64,000 nt of DNA from contig NZ_RAHH01000014.1 in assembly GCF_003602095.1 (NCBI RefSeq), positions 1-64,000 on the forward strand, read 5' to 3'. The translations under genes and the position numbers were made by a program. The DNA comes from Rahnella woolbedingensis. Lineage in GTDB: Bacteria; Pseudomonadota; Gammaproteobacteria; Enterobacterales; Enterobacteriaceae. Below are positions 57,158-64,000 of the stretch, piece by piece; the stretch's first letter is position 1, and each line of letters begins with the position of its first letter. Below the pieces are notes generated by a model that was not told where the DNA came from, searched no databases, and was given only the letters and a program-made list of their open reading frames with translations.

Positions 57158-57181
57158 TCCCTCACCTGCGAAGGCGAGGGA
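57158..57181 (-). other. Stem-loop after malM
   Basis: TCCCTC-A-CCT / AGG-C-GAGGGA closes a GCGA tetraloop with one mismatch (57158-57181). No T-run follows on the minus strand, so it looks like a stability or rho-independent-poor 3' structure of the malK-lamB-malM message. Confidence 0.5.
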
Positions 57182-57192
57182 ACTAAGAAAAC

Positions 57193-58089
57193 TTAGTGTT
57201 TAACGCTTTCAATAAAGGTCTTACGGGCAGTTTTCGAGCCCAGACGTTCGGCTTCATCCAGCAGTTTCAACGCTTTATCCACATCCCCTGCTTTCACCGC
57301 TTTCTTAATGGCATCGTTGAAGTAGGTTTCGGAATCGCTGAGCATTGGTTCAGACGGTTTTGCCGGGGCTGGAGCAGGTGCTGGAGCCTGAGTGCTGCCG
57401 ACAACCACTGGCGCAGCCGCTGCTGGTGCGGATGACGGGAAGATTTGACCAATCATCACGTTTCCGGTTTTCTGCTCGGCGGTCACTTTCAGGCTCAGCG
57501 TACCGGTTGGGGTATGACGGGCAATAGGATCCGGGATATCCGGCACGGCGTTACCCACGCCAGCGGCAAAGGCTTTCGCCGGGTTCACCATCTGCGTGGT
57601 CTCTGACAAGTCCTGACGGGTGGTGTAAACCAGCAGATAAATTTGTTTCTGACCCAGTGCCGGAGTCAGTTTCAGCGTGCCTTCCAGACGGTCGCTGGAA
57701 ACGATCCCTGGTTTCTGATACGGGAAATAGCTGGAAGGATAAAAGGCCGCCGGACGCATCTGCTCATCCAGCACCAGAACATTTGGCGCATACACGGTTT
57801 TACCGGTCGCAATACTGGTCAGCGTAATTTCAAGTGAACCACGGTCGGCAGGCAATGCGAATGCCCCGACGGCGCCCTGAATTTGCCCCTGATTAATCTG
57901 TGCGCTGGAAGTCCCGAGCGTCACATCCTGCGTCACTGGCGGAACCAGCGGCGTCCATGAAAGGTTGCGTAAGGTCTGGCTGGAAATCGCCGGAGCGGTA
58001 TTCGCATCATTCTGCGCCGCATTCACGACCGCAGGTGCAGCAGCCAGCAGGCTCAGCGACAGACACAGTGACAGCAGATTTTTTTTCAT
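57193..58089 (-). CDS. malM: Maltose operon periplasmic protein MalM
   Basis: A 298-residue periplasmic protein with a signal peptide cleaved near residue 25 (V-V-N-A-A). ATG 58089 has AAGGA seven bases upstream and starts M-K-K-N-L-L. It shows the MalM pattern: L-S-W-T-P-L-V-P-P-V, F-A-L-P-A-D-R-G-S-L-E-I, a Pro/Ala-rich linker (A-P-A-P-A-P-A-K-P), and a helical end (A-L-K-L-L-D-E-A-E-R-L-G-S). The role of MalM is not settled; it is not essential for maltose use in E. coli. It is the third gene after malK and lamB, with a palindromic repeat in between. Confidence 0.93.
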   Translation of the reverse strand: MKKNLLSLCLSLSLLAAAPAVVNAAQNDANTAPAISSQTLRNLSWTPLVPPVTQDVTLGTSSAQINQGQIQGAVGAFALPADRGSLEITLTSIATGKTVYAPNVLVLDEQMRPAAFYPSSYFPYQKPGIVSSDRLEGTLKLTPALGQKQIYLLVYTTRQDLSETTQMVNPAKAFAAGVGNAVPDIPDPIARHTPTGTLSLKVTAEQKTGNVMIGQIFPSSAPAAAAPVVVGSTQAPAPAPAPAKPSEPMLSDSETYFNDAIKKAVKAGDVDKALKLLDEAERLGSKTARKTFIESVKH

Positions 58090-58205
58090 TATTGTTTCCT
58101 TTGAAATCACCATGAAGGCTGGCGTTTATCAGCTGATAATCCGCCAGCCAGCACATCTTCTTTACTGCTTGTACTTTTAAAAACTGGCACAGATTCTCGA
58201 CGTCA

Positions 58206-58305
58206 TTTGAGTTGCAGGAAGGCGGCAGCTGAACTCATCCCCGGGAGCGTACATTAAGTACGTGACCGGGGTGAGTGAGGGCAGCCAACGCACCTGCGGC
58301 TCAAA
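58206..58305. repeat. Palindromic repeat in the lamB-malM gap
   Basis: A 100-base imperfect palindrome with ends TTTGAGTTGCAGG and CCTGCGGCTCAAA. It shares GAGTTGCAGGAAGGC (58209-58223) and GCAGCCAACGCACCTGC (58281-58297) exactly with the copy at 49853-49976, and has a GTACATTAAGTAC central stem. It is transcribed between lamB and malM and should fold in the message. Confidence 0.8.
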
Positions 58306-58317
58306 GGACAAAGAGAA

Positions 58318-60752
<2,435 letters not shown>

Positions 60753-61130
60753 CCTGAACTCCTGTACTTGCTGCCAGCGAGAAAACTCAATGCAACGAAG
60801 AGTGAAGGAATAGCCGCTAAGCGTAATCATCCGTAACAAAATTTTTCATGGGGGAGGAGCAGGGAGGATGACGGATTTGCGCAACCGGATGAAAGTTCAC
60901 ATCAAAAACCAAATTCGTGATCTGAATGGCAAAAAACGATGCATATTTTTGAGTGATGAACCACATAACGCCTGAGAGTGTCGGCGGGATCACATTCTGA
61001 GAGGCGGGGGCGTAGAGGGGGGGATGATGAAGCGTTGTCGGGTTGAATCCACACTGGCGCCGTACCCTGTCTTTTCCCGTCTCAGACGACAGAAAACCGA
61101 CTCCTCACAGGAAATAAAAAGGATTGGATT
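60753..61130. promoter_or_regulatory. Divergent malK / malE control region with MalT boxes
   Basis: A 378-base gap with several MalT-type cores: GGGGAGGAG at 60851-60859, GGAGGATGA at 60863-60871, GGATGA at 60887-60892 and 61022-61027 (within GGGGATGATG), and TCATCC (minus-strand GGATGA) at 60827-60832. A CRP-like TGTCG-GCGGGA-TCACA lies at 60979-60994 (eight of ten). The layout of MalT sites on both sides of CRP recalls the E. coli malEp-malKp region. Confidence 0.75.
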
Positions 61131-62330
61131 ATGACTCTCAGCATTAAAAAGATTGTTAAACAAACACTGGCACTCTCAGCGCTGGCTACGCTGGTGTTGT
61201 CATCTTCCGCATTTGCCAAAATAGAAGAAGGAAAGCTGGTCATCTGGATCAACGGTGACAAAGGCTATAACGGCCTGGCGGAAGTCGGTAAGAAGTTTGA
61301 GAAAGACACCGGCATTAAAGTCACGGTAGAACATCCGGACAAGCTGGAAGAAAAATACCCGCAAGTGGCAGCCACCGGCGACGGCCCGGACATCATCTTC
61401 TGGGCGCACGACCGTTTCGGCGGTTACGCGCAATCCGGGCTGCTGGCTGAAATCAGCCCGGATAAAACCTTTAAAGACAAACTGTTCCCGTTCACCTGGG
61501 ACGCAGTGACCTACAACGGCAAGCTGATTGGTTATCCGGTCGCGGTCGAAGCGCTGTCGCTGATTTATAACAAAGACATCATTAAAGAAGCGCCAAAAAC
61601 CTGGGAAGAAATCCCGGCGCTGGATAAAGAGCTGCGCGCCAAAGGCAAGAGCGCCATCATGTGGAACTTGCAGGAACCGTACTTCACCTGGCCAATTATT
61701 GCCGCTGACGGCGGTTATGCCTTCAAATATGAAAACGGCAAATACAACATTAAAGACACCGGCGTGAACAACGCGGGTTCTCAGGCTGGCCTGCAATTCA
61801 TCATCGACCTGGTGAAAAACAAACACATCAATGCCGATACCGATTATTCCATCGCCGAAGCCGCGTTCAACAAAGGCCAGACCGCGATGACCATCGACGG
61901 CCCGTGGGCATGGTCCAACCTCGACAAGAGCAAAATCAACTACGGCGTGACGCTGTTGCCAAGTTTCCACGGCAAACCGTCTAAACCGTTCGTCGGCGTG
62001 CTGACTGCCGGTATCAACGCCGCCAGCCCGAACAAAGAACTGGCGAAAGAGTTCCTGGAAAACTATCTGATCACCGACGAAGGTCTGGCAGTGGTGAATA
62101 AAGACAAACCTCTGGGTGCCGTGGCGCTGAAAACGTATCAGGAACAGCTGGAAAAAGACCCGCGCATCGCTGCCACCATGGCTAACTCCAAAAACGGCGA
62201 AATCATGCCTAACATCCCGCAGATGAGCGCCTTCTGGTATGCAGAACGCAGCGCCATCATCAATGCGGTGAATGGCCGTCAGACTGTTGTGCAAGCACTG
62301 AAAGACGTAGAAACACGCATTACCAAGTAA
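61131..62330 (+). CDS. malE: Maltose/maltodextrin-binding protein MalE
   Basis: A 399-residue periplasmic binding protein. A signal peptide is cut after S-A-F-A, giving [17 protein letters not shown], as in E. coli MalE. Sugar-contact residues are kept in [17 protein letters not shown] and the Y-F-T-W-P and P-W-A-W-S segments. It loads maltose and maltodextrins onto MalFGK2. AAGGA precedes the ATG at 61131. It is the first gene of malE-malF-malG. Confidence 0.97.
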   Translation: MTLSIKKIVKQTLALSALATLVLSSSAFAKIEEGKLVIWINGDKGYNGLAEVGKKFEKDTGIKVTVEHPDKLEEKYPQVAATGDGPDIIFWAHDRFGGYAQSGLLAEISPDKTFKDKLFPFTWDAVTYNGKLIGYPVAVEALSLIYNKDIIKEAPKTWEEIPALDKELRAKGKSAIMWNLQEPYFTWPIIAADGGYAFKYENGKYNIKDTGVNNAGSQAGLQFIIDLVKNKHINADTDYSIAEAAFNKGQTAMTIDGPWAWSNLDKSKINYGVTLLPSFHGKPSKPFVGVLTAGINAASPNKELAKEFLENYLITDEGLAVVNKDKPLGAVALKTYQEQLEKDPRIAATMANSKNGEIMPNIPQMSAFWYAERSAIINAVNGRQTVVQALKDVETRITK

Positions 62331-62353
62331 TGCCGAAGCATTAGCTCAATGAA

Positions 62354-62381
62354 CGGTGCGGGACTCACGGGTTTCGCACCG
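62354..62381 (+). other. Stem-loop between malE and malF
   Basis: CGGTGCG (62354-62360) / CGCACCG (62375-62381) with a 14-base loop. It lies 24 bases after malE. In E. coli the same gap holds REP palindromes that protect malE mRNA from 3' decay and set its excess over malF; this single hairpin may do the same. Confidence 0.6.
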
Positions 62382-62401
62382 CCACCACAAGGATTGTCCT
62401 T

Positions 62402-63961
62402 ATGCCAAGAGCCAAAAAACGGCCGTTTAGCAATGCGTTCAAATGGCTGATCATCGCCCTGCTCGCCTGCTTTACCGGTTATCTGATCGTGCTGATGTAT
62501 GCGCAGGGCGAAACCCTTTTTGCCATTCTGACCCTGATCCTCTCCGGCGTCGGGTTATACATTTATGGCAACCGCCGTGCCTATTCATGGCGTTATGTCT
62601 ATCCGGGCCTCGCCGGAATGTCGTTATTTGTGCTGTTCCCGCTGGTCTGCACCATCGCGATTGCCTTCACCAATTACAGCAGCACTAACCAGCTGACGTT
62701 TAAACGCGCGCAGTCGGTGCTGATGGACCGTCAATTCCAGGGCGGAAAAGCGCTTAACTTCTCTCTCTTCCCTGCCGGTGAAGAGCAGGCCGGGGACAAA
62801 TGGCAGCTGGCACTGACTTCTGCGGATAACAGCGAGACGCTGGTTTCTCCGCCTTTTGCTTTCAATGCCTCCGCACCACAAACGCTGGAGATGCTCCCGC
62901 AGACCGCCCCTTCCGCTGAAAAAGCCGGATTACGCGTGGTGACACAAAACCGTGCAGCGCTGGGTCAGCTCTTCGCAAAATTACCCGACGGTGAAATACT
63001 GCGTATGAGTTCTCTGCGCCAGTTCTCCGGCACCCAGCCACTGTACAAACTGGGCGACGATAAAAAGCAGCTGACTAACGTTGAAACCGGCACAATCTAC
63101 CGCCCGAATACCCATACCGGCTTCTATCAGGCAGTGAATGCACAGGGTGAATGGCAGCCCGAACAACTCAGCCCCGGCTTTACGGTCGGTATCGGCTGGG
63201 GAAATTTCCTGCGCGTGCTGCATGACGAAGGGATCCAGAAACCCTTCCTGTCGATTTTCGTCTGGACCGTTGTTTTTGCCCTGCTGACCGTCATCCTGAC
63301 CGTTGCCGTGGGCATGGTGCTGGCCTGCGTGGTGCAGTGGGAAGAGCTGAAAGGCAAAGCCGCTTACCGCATCCTGCTGATCCTGCCTTATGCGGTACCG
63401 GCCTTTATTTCGATTCTGATTTTCAAAGGGTTATTCAACCAGAGCTTTGGTGAAATCAACCTGATGCTCAGCGCGTTGTTTGGCATCAAACCGGCGTGGT
63501 TCAGTGATCCGTGGACCGCCAAAAGCATGATCATTATCGTCAACACCTGGCTCGGTTATCCGTACATGATGATCTTGTGTATGGGTCTGCTGAAAGCCAT
63601 TCCGGATGACCTTTATGAGGCGTCGGCAATGGACGGTGCCACGCCGATGCAAAACTTCTTCCGCATCACGTTGCCGCTTTTGATTAAGCCGCTGACGCCG
63701 CTGATGATTGCCAGTTTTGCCTTCAACTTTAATAACTTCGTGCTGATCCAGCTGCTGACTAATGGCGGACCAGACATGATCGGCACCACCACGCCAGCGG
63801 GTCACACCGATTTACTGGTCAGCTACACCTACCGTATTGCCTTCGAAGGCGGCGGCGGACAGGACTTCGGGCTGGCGGCGGCAATTGCCACGCTGATCTT
63901 CCTGCTGGTCGGTGCGCTGGCTATCGTGAACCTGAAAGCCTCACGCATGAAATTCGACTAA
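62402..63961 (+). CDS. malF: Maltose transporter permease MalF
   Basis: A 519-residue inner-membrane permease with about eight helices and the large periplasmic P2 domain (about residues 95-275) that contacts MalE. The EAA loop that docks on MalK is present (E-A-S-A-M-D-G-A-T-P-M-Q-N-F-F-R-I-T-L-P). It matches E. coli MalF in length and sequence. AAGGA lies before the ATG. malG begins 13 bases after its stop. Confidence 0.96.
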   Translation: MPRAKKRPFSNAFKWLIIALLACFTGYLIVLMYAQGETLFAILTLILSGVGLYIYGNRRAYSWRYVYPGLAGMSLFVLFPLVCTIAIAFTNYSSTNQLTFKRAQSVLMDRQFQGGKALNFSLFPAGEEQAGDKWQLALTSADNSETLVSPPFAFNASAPQTLEMLPQTAPSAEKAGLRVVTQNRAALGQLFAKLPDGEILRMSSLRQFSGTQPLYKLGDDKKQLTNVETGTIYRPNTHTGFYQAVNAQGEWQPEQLSPGFTVGIGWGNFLRVLHDEGIQKPFLSIFVWTVVFALLTVILTVAVGMVLACVVQWEELKGKAAYRILLILPYAVPAFISILIFKGLFNQSFGEINLMLSALFGIKPAWFSDPWTAKSMIIIVNTWLGYPYMMILCMGLLKAIPDDLYEASAMDGATPMQNFFRITLPLLIKPLTPLMIASFAFNFNNFVLIQLLTNGGPDMIGTTTPAGHTDLLVSYTYRIAFEGGGGQDFGLAAAIATLIFLLVGALAIVNLKASRMKFD

Positions 63962-63974
63962 GGAGAAACAGACA

Positions 63975-64000
63975 ATGCCCATGGTTAAACCTAAGTCGCA
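63975..64000 (+). CDS. malG: Maltose transporter permease MalG, N-terminal fragment
   Basis: Only the first eight full codons are inside the window: M-P-M-V-K-P-K-S, matching the E. coli MalG start M-A-M-V-Q-P-K-S. AAGGAG lies at 63959-63964, overlapping the malF stop. The rest lies beyond the window end. Confidence 0.85.

Noticed and set aside
60921-60945. CRP site near the malK-malE centre (CGTGATCT...)
   Set aside because: Only the left half matches; the right half is poor. The site at 60979-60994 is better.
61200-62294. Minus-strand 364-codon open frame opposite malE
   Set aside because: It is the antisense of a certain gene in a codon-biased region, has no family resemblance and no ribosome site.

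Overview
The window is a piece of chromosome from an enterobacterium. Gene order closely follows the Escherichia coli exbBD-metC ... parC ... parE ... tolC ... glnE ... cca ... rpsU-dnaG-rpoD block, and most proteins match E. coli counterparts residue for residue over long stretches. Several differences point away from E. coli itself and towards a Yersiniaceae-like genus such as Rahnella, Ewingella or Serratia: a long-form ExbB, a TRAP transporter between exbB and metC, no zupT or qseBC, and gdhA and the mal regulon beside rpoD. The genus is an inference; the order is secure.

Region 1 (1-7375, + strand) is accessory DNA: the tail of a type VI secretion VgrG spike, a TIGR02270-type protein, a 73-residue protein that copies the VgrG C-terminal tip, a DUF2169 protein, a ketosynthase-like protein without a recognisable active-site Cys, a PAAR-like (DUF4150) Tle3-type lipase effector, and a Tli3-type periplasmic immunity protein. 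The genes are packed with overlapping or near-overlapping junctions and read as one spike-adaptor-effector-immunity unit.

Region 2 (7456-20021) holds exbBD (iron uptake energiser, with a Fur-like site), a three-gene TRAP transporter with a CRP-like site, metC, yghB, the aldehyde-reductase module yqhC / ahr-like dehydrogenase / dkgA, then ftsP and plsC.

Region 3 (20240-37439) holds parC, mdaB-ygiN, the nudF-yqiB-cpdA-yqiA-parE operon, tolC, ygiBC, ygiD, ribB with its FMN riboswitch, ubiK, yjeH and hldE. Region 4 (37527-52554) holds glnE-ygiF, ygiM, cca, uppP, folB, plsY, tsaD, the rpsU-dnaG-rpoD operon and mug. These are ordinary housekeeping genes with clear terminators.

Region 5 (52697-64000) holds tRNA-Ile(CAU), gdhA, an O6-alkylguanine methyltransferase, a secreted class A acid phosphatase with a near-consensus Pho box, a DUF2000/AraC pair, and the divergent maltose operons malK-lamB-malM and malE-malF-malG (malG cut off by the window end).

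The most notable items are the T6SS effector unit with its free-standing VgrG-tip protein and degenerate ketosynthase; a family of about 100-125 bp imperfect palindromic repeats in the plsY-tsaD, dnaG-rpoD and lamB-malM gaps; the Pho box plus perfect palindrome before the phosphatase; and a Nudix box with Asn in place of its conserved Gly in NudF. No CRISPR array, insertion sequence, prophage or rRNA gene is seen.
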